Below the pieces are notes generated by a model. The model saw only the letters and a list, made by a program, of their open reading frames with translations. It was not told the DNA's origin and ran no database searches. 50,581 nt of DNA from Eubacterium sp. (GTDB taxonomy: Bacteria; Bacillota; Clostridia; Lachnospirales; Lachnospiraceae): the NCBI GenBank assembly GCA_017614395.1, contig JAGABX010000115.1, forward strand, positions 1-50,581, given 5' to 3'. Position numbers and translations under genes: made by a program. Positions 9,507 through 17,857 of this stretch are shown here, piece by piece. Within the stretch, counting starts at the first letter, position 1. Each line of letters opens with the position of its first letter.

Positions 9507-9534
9507 GGGAAACACGCATCAATCCGTGTTCCCC
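9507..9534 (-). terminator. Hairpin terminator downstream of tRNA-Arg
   Basis: Minus-strand stem GGGGAACACG/CGTGTTTCCC (one G-T pair) with a 7-base loop, starting 4 bases after the mature tRNA end. The following tract (ATTACTTTG) is only weakly T-rich. Confidence 0.6.
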
Positions 9535-9537
9535 AAC

Positions 9538-9610
<73 letters not shown>

Positions 9611-9618
9611 ATACCTAT

Positions 9619-9649
9619 CTCTGCGACAATCCGGTGGACTGTCGCAGAG
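9619..9649 (-). other. Perfect hairpin in the 5' leader of pre-tRNA-Arg
   Basis: CTCTGCGACA/TGTCGCAGAG, a perfect 10-bp stem with an 11-base loop, ending 8 bases before the mature tRNA 5' end and downstream of the tRNA promoter. It has no T run, so it is not an obvious terminator. Such a leader stem may affect RNase P processing; this is inference. Confidence 0.7.
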
Positions 9650-9681
9650 GGAACCACAGCCGATCCGCTGTACATTTTTTT

Positions 9682-9710
9682 ATTATAATCAATCAGATCG
9701 CTTTTGTAAA
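9682..9710 (-). promoter_or_regulatory. Promoter of tRNA-Arg
   Basis: Minus-strand -35 TTTACA (9710-9705), 17-base spacer, consensus -10 TATAAT (9687-9682). The -35 box lies directly against the stop codon of the upstream DUF5688 gene. Confidence 0.75.
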
Positions 9711-9711
9711 G

Positions 9712-10608
9712 TCAAAAATAAAATCGTTTCTCACTTTTTTTGTAAAAATATGCGCGGTCTGACAATACATCAGAGCTGACAACATGATTTCTGTTGATCT
9801 CATATATCATTTCATTGAGTTCCTCCACGGAATCCACATATTTCTCCGGGAGCAGCAAAACCTCATGAATACTGCTGGGAATGATATAGAAATCCCCGTC
9901 CATCAATTCAGAGACTGACTCGATGGTATCCTCGTAGAGAATTGATGTTGCGCCATAGGACAGGCGTTCGTTAGAGAGAAGATACAAAAAATCCTCGTCG
10001 TTTTCGTCAGAATTCCCACAGGGGCTGAATCCTAAATACTCGGTCATCAATGAATCGAGCGTCTGGAATTGCGGAGGATATAATCTCGGAGTATTGCTTT
10101 TGGCGTAACTCATCAGATCCGCAGTGGTAACATCCCACTCCTCCATGAGAGCATCATTGACACGAATGGTTTTCATCTCCTCCTCATCATCCTCAAGGAT
10201 AAGAATAAAAACAATTGCCAAATCCATAAACGGAATATGCGGGATATGTTCTAAGTATTCTTTGTTTTTTGAAGCAGAAACAAGCCGGAACACTATCCGG
10301 TCACGACATTCATCAAAATCCAGAGAAATGTCGGTCAGCGCATTCCGTTCTCCCTCCATATGTTGCATCAGTTCCAGAATATCATCGACTGTTTCATCTA
10401 TAGTTCGCTTTTTTTGGCTGTAACCATCGTAAAATCGATCGATATAGACAATGGGGGAAACACGGTCATCTGTGCGTATGATGGAAATTCCGTAACTGTG
10501 AGTATCGTTGTTACGGACATAGACCTTGCCCTCCACCTGACAATCCTGCATTTCCGGCCTGGATGATAAATTGCGGGTTACCTCATTCATAAACTGGTAT
10601 TTTGACAT
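9712..10608 (-). CDS. DUF5688 family protein
   Basis: 298 residues, cytoplasmic, acidic. The C-terminal block GATSILYEDTIESVSELM ... FYIIPSSIHEVLLLPE ... LNEMIYEINRNHV and the Asn/Asp-rich N-terminal half match the DUF5688 family, which is largely restricted to Lachnospiraceae and often multicopy. Its biochemical role is unknown. No signal peptide or membrane segment is seen. GGGAG lies 4-5 bases before the ATG, and a strong promoter is at 10654-10682. It is transcribed separately from rsfS and is followed directly by the tRNA-Arg promoter. Confidence 0.8.
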   Translation of the reverse strand: MSKYQFMNEVTRNLSSRPEMQDCQVEGKVYVRNNDTHSYGISIIRTDDRVSPIVYIDRFYDGYSQKKRTIDETVDDILELMQHMEGERNALTDISLDFDECRDRIVFRLVSASKNKEYLEHIPHIPFMDLAIVFILILEDDEEEMKTIRVNDALMEEWDVTTADLMSYAKSNTPRLYPPQFQTLDSLMTEYLGFSPCGNSDENDEDFLYLLSNERLSYGATSILYEDTIESVSELMDGDFYIIPSSIHEVLLLPEKYVDSVEELNEMIYEINRNHVVSSDVLSDRAYFYKKSEKRFYF

Positions 10609-10653
10609 AGCACTCCCTTCTTGCTGTCAAATACCATTCACATCATGTATGCT

Positions 10654-10682
10654 ATTATAACAGAAAAAGAGAGAATAATCAA
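10654..10682 (-). promoter_or_regulatory. Promoter of the DUF5688 gene
   Basis: Minus-strand -35 TTGATT (10682-10677), 17-base spacer ending in CTTTTTCTGT, -10 TATAAT (10659-10654). It shares the spacer end and -10 with the promoters at 15045-15073 and 44987-45015. Confidence 0.75.
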
Positions 10683-10709
10683 TAGCATTCAGACACCGGA
10701 ATATGCCAT

Positions 10710-11087
10710 TCAGACATTTTCATGTCCTTTGTCGGAGAGATCAATTACCTGTCCGTCTCTCCATATTCTTTCAAGATCGTAAAACAATCTGTCATCTTTT
10801 GAAAAAATATGCACAATTACGTCCTCATAATCCATGAGAATCCATGTAGAGTTTTTGTTTCCTTCTATTCGTCCGGATTTATAGCCGGCCTCCGCCATTC
10901 TCTCCTCGACCATGTCAATCATCGCTCGAATCTGATTGGGGTTATCACCGCTCGCAATAACCATATAGTCCGCTATTACGGAGATCTCATCAATTTTCAG
11001 CACTCTGATGTCCAATCCGAGTTTCTCATCTAACGCCGAATATGCAATACGGGCTTTGTTTAGCGAATCCTTTGGCTGCTCAGTCAT
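10710..11087 (-). CDS. rsfS: Ribosomal silencing factor RsfS
   Basis: 125 residues. RsfS binds L14 on the 50S subunit and blocks joining with 30S during nutrient limitation; it also acts in assembly. Family features: VLKIDEISVIADYMVIASG, the IEGN...WILMDYEDVIVHIFS block and RLFYDLERIW. The start was chosen at 11087, where GGACAGGAC lies upstream; the frame runs 19 codons further without support. Its first codons overlap the 3' end of nadD-yqeK by 8 bases, so it is co-translated as the last gene of obgE-nadD/yqeK-rsfS. This order is common in Firmicutes. Confidence 0.96.
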   Translation of the reverse strand: MTEQPKDSLNKARIAYSALDEKLGLDIRVLKIDEISVIADYMVIASGDNPNQIRAMIDMVEERMAEAGYKSGRIEGNKNSTWILMDYEDVIVHIFSKDDRLFYDLERIWRDGQVIDLSDKGHENV

Positions 11088-12321
11088 AGTCCTGTCCTTT
11101 CTTTTGAGAATAATACTTCCAGGTATCCAATGAGCCTTCATCAATCACTCGTCCTGAATTCCCCAGGTATTCTATTGTGTTCTCAACCACATCAATCAAT
11201 GCGCCGTCGAGATCGTGTCTGACTTTTTCACGAATCACCTTTAACGGATGGAGAGCCGTGGGAATATCTCTTCCCGGTTCGATGTAATCAGAAATATATA
11301 TAATCTTCTCCAATGTTGTCATATCCGGCTTTCCGACGGTATGCAGACGAATCGCGCTCAGGATTTCCTCATCATTTACGCCATAACGTTCGCGGGCAAG
11401 ATAAGCCCCGAGCTTTGCGTGAATCAATGACGGATTCTCACGCTCAGTTTTTGTGAGTTCTATTCCGTACTCATCACACAACGCTATCTGTTCGTTATCA
11501 GAATAGTATTTTGCGCAGTCATGTAACATTCCTGCCAGCTCCGCGCGCCACGCAAATGTCGCCTCACCGTTACTGTACAGATTCCCAAGCATTTGAGCTG
11601 TCTCGGCAACCCCGATAGTATGCTTCAGTCGTTTCGGACGCAGAGTGGACTTCAGGCACCAGCGAAGCTCCTTATGATCCGGAGGTTTGCTGTATTTCAG
11701 TAATTCACAGCCATAAAGTCCATGTAATCTTATATAACGCCAGACACGTCTTGAAATACCCTCCGGCATATCAATACCGTCAGCAAATTTTTTTCTGATC
11801 ACGGTCGATGAAATCAGCGAATACTTGCTTTTTATTTTTACGGGTAAAAAGCTGCCGCCGAATTGTTTTGAACGGTTTTTACAGAGCTTTTCAAGTTCAC
11901 TGTCACTCATTCCCATTCTCGGAACAACCAATAGTGTCGCATATTTTGTAATTTTTTCCGGCTCTCGCCATGTATCGAAGGTCTCAAGGGAATCACCGCC
12001 CATTATAAAGAATAATTCATCCCCGGGATAGTTATTTTTCCAGGACTCCAATGTTTCATGGGTATAACTGATTCCGCCCTTTTTCAACTCAAAATCCGAG
12101 ATTTTCACATCGTCATCATCCATGCTGTCGATCAAAAACCTCACCATGCGAAAACGATGGTCATCACTTACCATCTCATCATTTGATTTATGCGGCGGTT
12201 TCGCCGACGGCAGAAAATAGACAGTATCTAAATCATACTGTTCCTTTACTGCCCTGACGATAGCTCTATGAGCCTTATGTGGCGGGTTAAAGCTTCCGCC
12301 GAAGATACCTATTCGAGACAT
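11080..12321 (-). CDS. nadD: Bifunctional nicotinate-nucleotide adenylyltransferase / YqeK-type HD phosphohydrolase
   Basis: 413-residue fusion. Residues 1-205 are NadD, which makes deamido-NAD from nicotinate mononucleotide and ATP: GIFGGSFNPPHKAH (residues 5-18), FFIMGGDSLETFDTW and ISSTVIR (residues 170-176). Residues ~222-400 are an HD domain of the YqeK family, known to hydrolyse diadenosine tetraphosphate symmetrically: RLKHTIGVAE with H234, MLHDCAKYY with H267-D268, then HAKLGAYLAR, LHTVGKPDMTTLEKIIYISDYIEP. In Bacillus the two are adjacent separate genes; here one reading frame joins them with only a short linker (residues 205-222). GGAG lies 6 bases before the ATG. It lies 56 bases after obgE and overlaps rsfS. 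Confidence 0.95.
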   Translation of the reverse strand: MSRIGIFGGSFNPPHKAHRAIVRAVKEQYDLDTVYFLPSAKPPHKSNDEMVSDDHRFRMVRFLIDSMDDDDVKISDFELKKGGISYTHETLESWKNNYPGDELFFIMGGDSLETFDTWREPEKITKYATLLVVPRMGMSDSELEKLCKNRSKQFGGSFLPVKIKSKYSLISSTVIRKKFADGIDMPEGISRRVWRYIRLHGLYGCELLKYSKPPDHKELRWCLKSTLRPKRLKHTIGVAETAQMLGNLYSNGEATFAWRAELAGMLHDCAKYYSDNEQIALCDEYGIELTKTERENPSLIHAKLGAYLARERYGVNDEEILSAIRLHTVGKPDMTTLEKIIYISDYIEPGRDIPTALHPLKVIREKVRHDLDGALIDVVENTIEYLGNSGRVIDEGSLDTWKYYSQKKGQDYD

Positions 12322-12377
12322 AAACTACTCCGAAATAACAATCATATCACTGATGTTCCATAGCGAATTACAATAAC

Positions 12378-13673
12378 TTAGGGATAATACTCGAATTGCC
12401 ACCCGTAAATCCTGACGGTATCGCCCTCCTCGATCCCGAGCTTTACAAGTTCATCATCGATACCGTTTTCTTTTATAAATTTCTGGAAAAAAGCAAAGCC
12501 CTTCTCGGAATCAAGATTCGTATAGCCCAGCATTCTCTCGATTCGAGGTCCCTCGACAATGAATGTATTTTCCTCATCCTCACTCCGTGAAACAGTATAT
12601 GGTTCATCGGAGAAATCAGGCATTTTTATCTCATATTCTTTTTCATATACAACACGATCATCCGGGTTTTCGTCGAGAACTTTTTTTACATGAAACAACA
12701 GTTCTCTGACACCTTCACCGGAAACTGCGGAAATCGGAAATACCGGTATACCTTGGGGATCAAATTCCTCCCTTAGTTTTGCAACCACTCTTTCTCTGTC
12801 ATTTCCGTAGAGACAATCCATCTTGTTTGCAGCGATTATCTGAGGACGTTCGGTCAATTTCTCATTGTATTCACGCAATTCATCGTTTATTGATTTTATA
12901 TCTGATATGGGATCACGTCCCTCCGTGGATGCAGCATCAACAACATGCAACAAGACGTGGGTTCTCTCGATATGTCGTAAAAAGTCATGCCCCAGGCCGA
13001 CACCATCTGCCGCCCCCTCGATCAGTCCGGGAATATCCGCCATGACAAAGCCGGAAATCCCGTCCATGTCAACTACACCAAGGTTCGGATTTAGTGTCGT
13101 AAAGTGATAATTAGCAATTTTCGGTCTGGCGGCGCTGACACGTGACAATAAGGTGGATTTTCCGACGTTTGGAAAACCGACCAGCCCCACATCGGCAATG
13201 ACCTTTAATTCAAGAATTACCTCCAATTCAATTCCAGGTTTTCCGGGCTGCGCATATTTAGGCGCCTGCATTGTAGGGGTAGCGTAATGCATATTTCCCT
13301 TGCCGCCGCGACCGCCCATGAGCAGGATCTCCCGAGTGTTATCATAGGACATATCCGTGATCACCTGTCCGCTTGATGCTTCACGAACAACTGTACCCGG
13401 CGGAACTTTGACAACCAAATCATTGCCATCCGCACCGTGACAACGACGTTTGCCACCCGGTTCACCGTTAGAGGCAAAAAATTTCTGTTTGTAGTGAAAA
13501 TCGGCGAGGGTGTTCAATCCGGGATCCACCTCAAAAATCAAGTCCCCGCCTCTGCCGCCGTCACCTCCGTCCGGTCCACCGTTGGCGACGTATTTTTCAC
13601 GGCGGAAGCTCACATGCCCATCACCACCGTCACCCGAGCGTATACGGATCATTACTTTATCTGAAAAACTCAT
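12378..13673 (-). CDS. obgE: GTPase Obg (ObgE/CgtA)
   Basis: 431 residues. Essential 50S-assembly and stress-response GTPase. Three domains are visible: the glycine-rich Obg fold (GDGGDGHVSFRREKYVANGG, GGRGGKGNMHYATPTMQAP), the G domain from ~158 with Walker A GFPNVGKST (166-174), DIPGLIEG and NKMD, and a C-terminal OCT domain (YTVSRSEDEENTFIVEGPRIERM). AAGGGG lies 7 bases before the ATG. It is the first gene of obgE-nadD/yqeK-rsfS and is separated from rpmA by a terminator and the hairpin element at 13699-13796, so it is not simply cotranscribed with L21/L27. Confidence 0.98.
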   Translation of the reverse strand: MSFSDKVMIRIRSGDGGDGHVSFRREKYVANGGPDGGDGGRGGDLIFEVDPGLNTLADFHYKQKFFASNGEPGGKRRCHGADGNDLVVKVPPGTVVREASSGQVITDMSYDNTREILLMGGRGGKGNMHYATPTMQAPKYAQPGKPGIELEVILELKVIADVGLVGFPNVGKSTLLSRVSAARPKIANYHFTTLNPNLGVVDMDGISGFVMADIPGLIEGAADGVGLGHDFLRHIERTHVLLHVVDAASTEGRDPISDIKSINDELREYNEKLTERPQIIAANKMDCLYGNDRERVVAKLREEFDPQGIPVFPISAVSGEGVRELLFHVKKVLDENPDDRVVYEKEYEIKMPDFSDEPYTVSRSEDEENTFIVEGPRIERMLGYTNLDSEKGFAFFQKFIKENGIDDELVKLGIEEGDTVRIYGWQFEYYP

Positions 13674-13698
13674 TCGTTTTCCCCTTATAGAATATTTG

Positions 13699-13796
13699 TT
13701 GAAAAATCATCTCCACTCGGGGCACGTTCACGCACTCCTCGCAAGCTCGTCGTGCTCCACTTCGGGAGAATGCCCCTCGTAGAGATGATTTTTCAA
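13699..13796 (-). repeat. Palindromic intergenic element, copy 1 (obgE/rpmA gap)
   Basis: Perfect 15-bp outer arms TTGAAAAATCATCTC (13699-13713) and its complement (13782-13796) enclose a ~65-base core. On the minus strand the core contains GAGGGGCATTC, CCCGAAGTGGAGC, CGAGGAG and GCGTGAACGTGCCCCGAG. The same core occurs at 29878-29985. Internal pairing: GGGGCA/TGCCCC, TTC/GAA and GCAC/GTGC. The arms are unrelated to those of copy 2. Confidence 0.85.
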
Positions 13797-13820
13797 TACA
13801 TGTGTCCCAAAAAGAGTAAA

Positions 13821-13850
13821 GGGCTGACAAAACATGAGTTTCATCAGCCC
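13821..13850 (-). terminator. Intrinsic terminator after rpmA
   Basis: Minus-strand stem GGGCTGA/TCAGCCC with a 16-base loop, then TTTACTCTTTTT. It lies ~20 bases after the rpmA stop and closes rplU-prp-rpmA. Confidence 0.75.
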
Positions 13851-13868
13851 CCGGAATTTTAATAACTA

Positions 13869-14153
13869 TCAATCCTCGGTCGGATATACACTTGCAACCT
13901 TTTTGTCACGACCTTTGCGCTCAAATCGCAAAATACCGTCCTTCAATGCATAAAGTGTATCATCTCCACCCTTGCCCACATTGGTTCCCGGATGGATCTT
14001 GGTTCCGCGCTGACGATACAGGATATTCCCTGCGAGAACAAACTGTCCGTCTGCTCTCTTCGCGCCTAATCTCTTGGACTCGGAATCACGACCATTCTTG
14101 GTGGAGCCCATTCCCTTTTTATGAGCAAAAAACTGAAGGTTCATCTGCAACAT
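13869..14153 (-). CDS. rpmA: 50S ribosomal protein L27 (bL27)
   Basis: 94 residues. L27 reaches the peptidyl-transferase centre. It begins [20 protein letters not shown]: the Firmicutes N-terminal extension with the LQFF/A site that must be removed by the Prp protease before assembly. It continues [11 protein letters not shown] and [19 protein letters not shown]. The start at 14153 is supported by AGAGG 7 bases upstream and by the extension motif; the frame is open 11 codons further. It follows prp by 36 bases and is followed by a terminator. Confidence 0.98.
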   Translation of the reverse strand: MLQMNLQFFAHKKGMGSTKNGRDSESKRLGAKRADGQFVLAGNILYRQRGTKIHPGTNVGKGGDDTLYALKDGILRFERKGRDKKVASVYPTED

Positions 14154-14189
14154 AATATACCTCTTTTCTGCGCCAAAATGCGCCACAAA

Positions 14190-14519
14190 TCATTCACTCG
14201 TTTCATATACCAGGCTGACGAATTCATTGCCGTACTGGTCAATCACACCCTGTACGCCCAATTCAAACGCCGCCAACAGCACCTCCGCCTTCTCATTCGG
14301 TTTATGATCAAATGCCGCTGAAATCAATCCCTCGTCCTCATCCTGTTCAATATCAAAAGTTTCATCAGCAATGAATTGCAGGGAATTAACGGTATTGATC
14401 GCCAGCATGGACATGGCGGAACAGATTATATCCTTGCCGTAATCATCGTATTCGGCATGCCCGCTGACACGAAACATGTTAATGTACGAATCTCTCCGGC
14501 CGATCACAACCCTGATCAT
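14190..14519 (-). CDS. prp: Ribosomal-processing cysteine protease Prp
   Basis: 109 residues. Prp cleaves the N-terminal extension of L27 (and phage proteins) in Firmicutes and Fusobacteria. The catalytic pair sits in SGHAEYDDYGKDIICSAMS (His of GHA, Cys of IICSA). It lies between rplU and rpmA, its substrate gene, and its ATG overlaps the rplU stop (ATGA). The matching L27 extension is present, so the pair is functionally consistent. Confidence 0.95.
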   Translation of the reverse strand: MIRVVIGRRDSYINMFRVSGHAEYDDYGKDIICSAMSMLAINTVNSLQFIADETFDIEQDEDEGLISAAFDHKPNEKAEVLLAAFELGVQGVIDQYGNEFVSLVYETSE

Positions 14520-14824
14520 GCGATGATGGAGTCGATCTTGACCTGTGTAAACGGCTGTCTGTGACCGTTTTTCTTGTGATAACCGGTCTTTGGCTTGTAA
14601 CGGTAAACAACAACTTTTTTCTCTTTGCCCTCTGACATTACAGTGGCCTTAACCGAGGCGCCGCTCACGGTAGGATCACCGATCTTCATTTCCTTGTCCC
14701 CGATTACGAGAACCTGATCAAATGTGATCTCCTCACCTTCCTTAACATCGAGTTTCTCAACCCTGATGATGTCGCCTTCCTCGACCTTGTACTGTTTACC
14801 GCCTGTAGCAATGATCGCGTACAT
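14516..14824 (-). CDS. rplU: 50S ribosomal protein L21 (bL21)
   Basis: 102 residues, standard length. MYAIIATGGKQYKVEEGDII at the start and YRYKPKTGYHKKNGHRQPFT near the C-terminus are diagnostic. GGAGG lies 8 bases before the ATG. First gene of rplU-prp-rpmA, driven by the promoter at 15045-15073 with a ~210-base structured leader. Confidence 0.98.
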   Translation of the reverse strand: MYAIIATGGKQYKVEEGDIIRVEKLDVKEGEEITFDQVLVIGDKEMKIGDPTVSGASVKATVMSEGKEKKVVVYRYKPKTGYHKKNGHRQPFTQVKIDSIIA

Positions 14825-15038
14825 AGTTCAACCCTCCTATCATTTGATTTTCCAACATCATCCCGAATCACAGGAGTAAATGTGTACTTCCTGTTCCTCG
14901 GAAAACCGCTGTTTATTGAGGCTCGCCGGCTGTGGTGTCAACGTTTCGGATCATACACAGTGTACATTGCCCATAATCCCTGAAACCATTGAAACTTACC
15001 TCGCCGTGCGGCTTGGAGTGACTCAATTTGTCACATAC
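14825..15038 (-). promoter_or_regulatory. Structured 5' leader of rplU (candidate L21-type autoregulatory leader)
   Basis: About 210 untranslated bases separate the promoter from the rplU start. The proximal part folds as nested stems on the minus strand: TTTTCC (14905-14900)/GGAAAA (14853-14848), CCGA/TCGG, and ACAGG-A-AGTA/TACT-CCTGT with a 6-base apex. L21 leaders that sense ribosomal protein are known in Firmicutes; I infer the same here from position and fold, not from a covariance match. Nothing suggests a coding gene in this stretch. Confidence 0.5.
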
Positions 15039-15044
15039 TCGAAT

Positions 15045-15073
15045 ACTATAGCAGAAAAAGCATGTATTGTCAA
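15045..15073 (-). promoter_or_regulatory. Strong SigA promoter of rplU-prp-rpmA
   Basis: Minus-strand -35 TTGACA (15073-15068), 17-base spacer ending in GCTTTTTCTGC, -10 TATAGT (15050-15045) with extended TG. It starts just after the terminator of the upstream peptidase gene. Confidence 0.85.
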
Positions 15074-15083
15074 GAAAAAAATG

Positions 15084-15116
15084 AAAAAGCCCCGTTTTTT
15101 GTTAACAGAGCTTTTT
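15084..15116 (-). terminator. Intrinsic terminator after the M13 peptidase genes
   Basis: Minus-strand 13-bp stem AAAAAGCTCTGTT/AACGGGGCTTTTT (two G-T pairs), 7-base loop, then CATTTTTTTC. It isolates the long upstream operon from rplU. Confidence 0.88.
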
Positions 15117-15169
15117 CAGTAATATGACCAAATCGATTTACATACATTTTTTTAAGCAAAATGGCGTGT

Positions 15170-17830
15170 TTACGACCACAGGGTCATGCGGTATTCCGGA
15201 TCGAGATACATTCCGTCGCCCTCCTTGATGTCAAAGGCATCATAGAAATCCTGGAAATTCACGAATACATAGCCGCCCCTCAGTATGTCGGGAGCATGGA
15301 TGTCGAGATTCAACATGCTCGGATCGTAAGAAGCACTCATCCAAAACTGACTCATGTTAATAAATAATTTTTTCAGGTTTTCTTTATCCGCACCGTTTTT
15401 CTTAAACATTCTCGTAACAACCTCAATGGAACTGATATCAGCCATATTCTCTGTCAATTCCAAGGTTCCGTTCGCATAATATATCTGTTTGTTAACCTTA
15501 TCATAGTATGCCGTAAACTGATCAAATTGTTTAATACACTTGGCTTGTTTTGAATTAAATACCTCCACGTCTGCCGCTGTCATCCATGCATTATTTTCAC
15601 CGTTTTCATCATACTTGCATCCCTCTGAATCAAACGCATGACCGATCTCATGTCCTGATACATATCCCATTCGACCTATATTATAGGCATCATCGCCTTC
15701 TTTATAGGTTTCTTCCCCGACAATTCCTGCCATGATAAAAAAGCAATTGGCAAATTTTGTGTAAACAGCGTTTGCCGACATGGGTGTCACTCCCAAAGTT
15801 TGATTGGAAAACCACAACAGATCCGGACCGTTAATCTTTTTCCCGTCTATCGCAGCATAGTTCTGAAGAATACCTTTGTGGATCGTATCCAGGTTCTTGA
15901 ACAAGGTTCCGCCCTCTCCGGCTGTCTGCAGGTCAAGTTTCAAATCATATGTGTCGATATCCGGATAATACACTACGGTTTTCATGTTGTCGATTTTTTT
16001 GATCGCGCCTGCCCTGCCCTCCGGCGAAATCCATTCACATGCGTTGAATGTATCCTTGTATTCAGCCAATACTCTGTCAATGATGTTTTGGATTCCCTGT
16101 TTGGTTTTATCACCGAGAACCACTTTCGAGTATTCCTTAGCGGTGTCCCAGCCGATCATATTCGTGAGAACACTGATAAACATATTATTATAGTTTTTTG
16201 TTATCATCTCATCTGACGGGAGATTTATCATTCCGGATTTCAGACTCGTATAAATCTGCTGTGCTTTGTATCCGGATTCCGTGTAACTTATAAAATTATA
16301 AGCAAAACAAAACCGCAACAGTACTTTCAGCTCATCCATCTTGTTGTTCTTTATCAATTCGTTCAATTGGTTCCAGGATCCCGATTGCATTTCACTAATG
16401 ATTGATGTGGAGTCCTCAAACCCTGCTGCTTTATATGTGCTGCCGATCTGTATTTCCGGATATTTTATGTCACCCTGACCTACTGTCAAAACCACCTCTT
16501 CCAAACCATTTTCAGAAATGAATTCTGCTGCTTCTTCCGGTGTCATCCCTGCTAATTGCGGCTGAACATCCAAAAATGTCAGTTTTGGTGTAAAACTTTC
16601 AAATAGTTCCATCAGAAGCGGCGTGTGTTTTGAAATGTCTTCCTCTGACTCTCCACTGATGCGCAGTGTCTCTTCCACAACTTTTATCAAGGCTTTATAA
16701 AGCTCAGAGTCTTTGTTTTCATAGTCTTTATAACTCGACAACATCGAAGCCGGTTTGAGATCTAATTTAATAATCGGCACTCTTGACTCTATGGGGACTC
16801 CGGGAATTTCAGAAGGAGTTATCGTCATTTCGGTTGACCAGAATCCTGATTCGCCACCGGATACATATTCTGCGTTCAATTTCATAACATCCTGAACGGT
16901 AGCCGCCTTGTCAAGTGGTTCCAAATATGACTTTATATCCTGCGTGAGAATACTCTTTTTTGTTGCCTCATCGTAGTCAAACACGGAACGGATGCAGGCA
17001 ATATCGTCTGCCGGTGTGTTATCTGCGTAAACTGATTTACCTCCGTTGTTTTTCACGGCATTCAGATACGAATCGCTGAATTCCCTTACCTTAATCCTGG
17101 TGTCTTCTACCTGTTTATTGTATCCTGAGAATTGCTGACCTTCTGCTACGGTAATTCCGGCCTCTCTCAGTTCAGCCAGTTTATCCTCTTTAACCTTCTC
17201 ATAGAAATCGTTGACATAGGTTGCTTCTGACTCGGAGCCAAACACCAGAACCTTGGCCTCTAGTTTTTTGCCGTCCGGATTCGTGATAGTGATTGTCGCC
17301 GAACCGGTCTTCACGCCCTCGACAGCGCCCTCATTTCCGACAATTCTAGCCACGTCCGGATCGGATGACTTGTAGCTCAACTGAGTCATGTCCAATGCCT
17401 CATCTCCGACAACCACGGGACGCACGCCGATTGCAGTACCTACGTAAGTTACAAATGTATCCCGCAACATCAACAGGTTCTGCGTAGCCGGCTTTACCGT
17501 CACCTTGCAGGTATAGGACTTTTTGTTAAGCGTTGCCGTTACGGTTGCCTTTCCTTCTGAAACGGCTGTTACTGTCGCTTTTGTCGTTTTCTTTTTAAAT
17601 GAAACCTTGACAATCTTTTTGTTGCTCGATGCCCATTTTGCCTTTTTAGCAGTGGCCTTCTTGGTCTTTTTCAGTGAAAGATTCTGACTGTCTCCGACTC
17701 TCATCGTCAGTTTTTTCCTGGAAATGCCAGTTTTTGACGCAGCTGTCGAGATATTTCCCGTTGTAAACGATCCGATGGCCAGCGCTCCTGCCATCATTAC
17801 CGCCAGAGTTCTCTTACTCATCCACTTCAT
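15170..17830 (-). CDS. Secreted M13-family zinc metallopeptidase with N-terminal Big2-like domains (copy 1)
   Basis: 886 residues. Signal peptide 1-~30 (basic start, then MMAGALAIGSFTTG). Residues ~38-112 and ~115-197 form two lysine-rich Ig-like (Big2) domains. The rest is a diverged M13 (neprilysin/PepO) catalytic region: SGHEIGHAFDSEG with HEIGH at 727-731, ENMAD with the third zinc ligand E794, and the C-terminal FDIKEGDGMYLDPEYR...LW block typical of M13. The protease probably acts on peptides at the cell surface. GGAGG lies 8 bases before the ATG. It lies 27 bases after its close paralogue and is ended by the 15084-15116 terminator. There is no sortase or lipid anchor; wall retention through the basic Ig domains is inference. 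Confidence 0.9.
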   Translation of the reverse strand: MKWMSKRTLAVMMAGALAIGSFTTGNISTAASKTGISRKKLTMRVGDSQNLSLKKTKKATAKKAKWASSNKKIVKVSFKKKTTKATVTAVSEGKATVTATLNKKSYTCKVTVKPATQNLLMLRDTFVTYVGTAIGVRPVVVGDEALDMTQLSYKSSDPDVARIVGNEGAVEGVKTGSATITITNPDGKKLEAKVLVFGSESEATYVNDFYEKVKEDKLAELREAGITVAEGQQFSGYNKQVEDTRIKVREFSDSYLNAVKNNGGKSVYADNTPADDIACIRSVFDYDEATKKSILTQDIKSYLEPLDKAATVQDVMKLNAEYVSGGESGFWSTEMTITPSEIPGVPIESRVPIIKLDLKPASMLSSYKDYENKDSELYKALIKVVEETLRISGESEEDISKHTPLLMELFESFTPKLTFLDVQPQLAGMTPEEAAEFISENGLEEVVLTVGQGDIKYPEIQIGSTYKAAGFEDSTSIISEMQSGSWNQLNELIKNNKMDELKVLLRFCFAYNFISYTESGYKAQQIYTSLKSGMINLPSDEMITKNYNNMFISVLTNMIGWDTAKEYSKVVLGDKTKQGIQNIIDRVLAEYKDTFNACEWISPEGRAGAIKKIDNMKTVVYYPDIDTYDLKLDLQTAGEGGTLFKNLDTIHKGILQNYAAIDGKKINGPDLLWFSNQTLGVTPMSANAVYTKFANCFFIMAGIVGEETYKEGDDAYNIGRMGYVSGHEIGHAFDSEGCKYDENGENNAWMTAADVEVFNSKQAKCIKQFDQFTAYYDKVNKQIYYANGTLELTENMADISSIEVVTRMFKKNGADKENLKKLFINMSQFWMSASYDPSMLNLDIHAPDILRGGYVFVNFQDFYDAFDIKEGDGMYLDPEYRMTLWS

Positions 17831-17857
17831 TTAGTTTTCCTCCTGTTAATTGATTTT

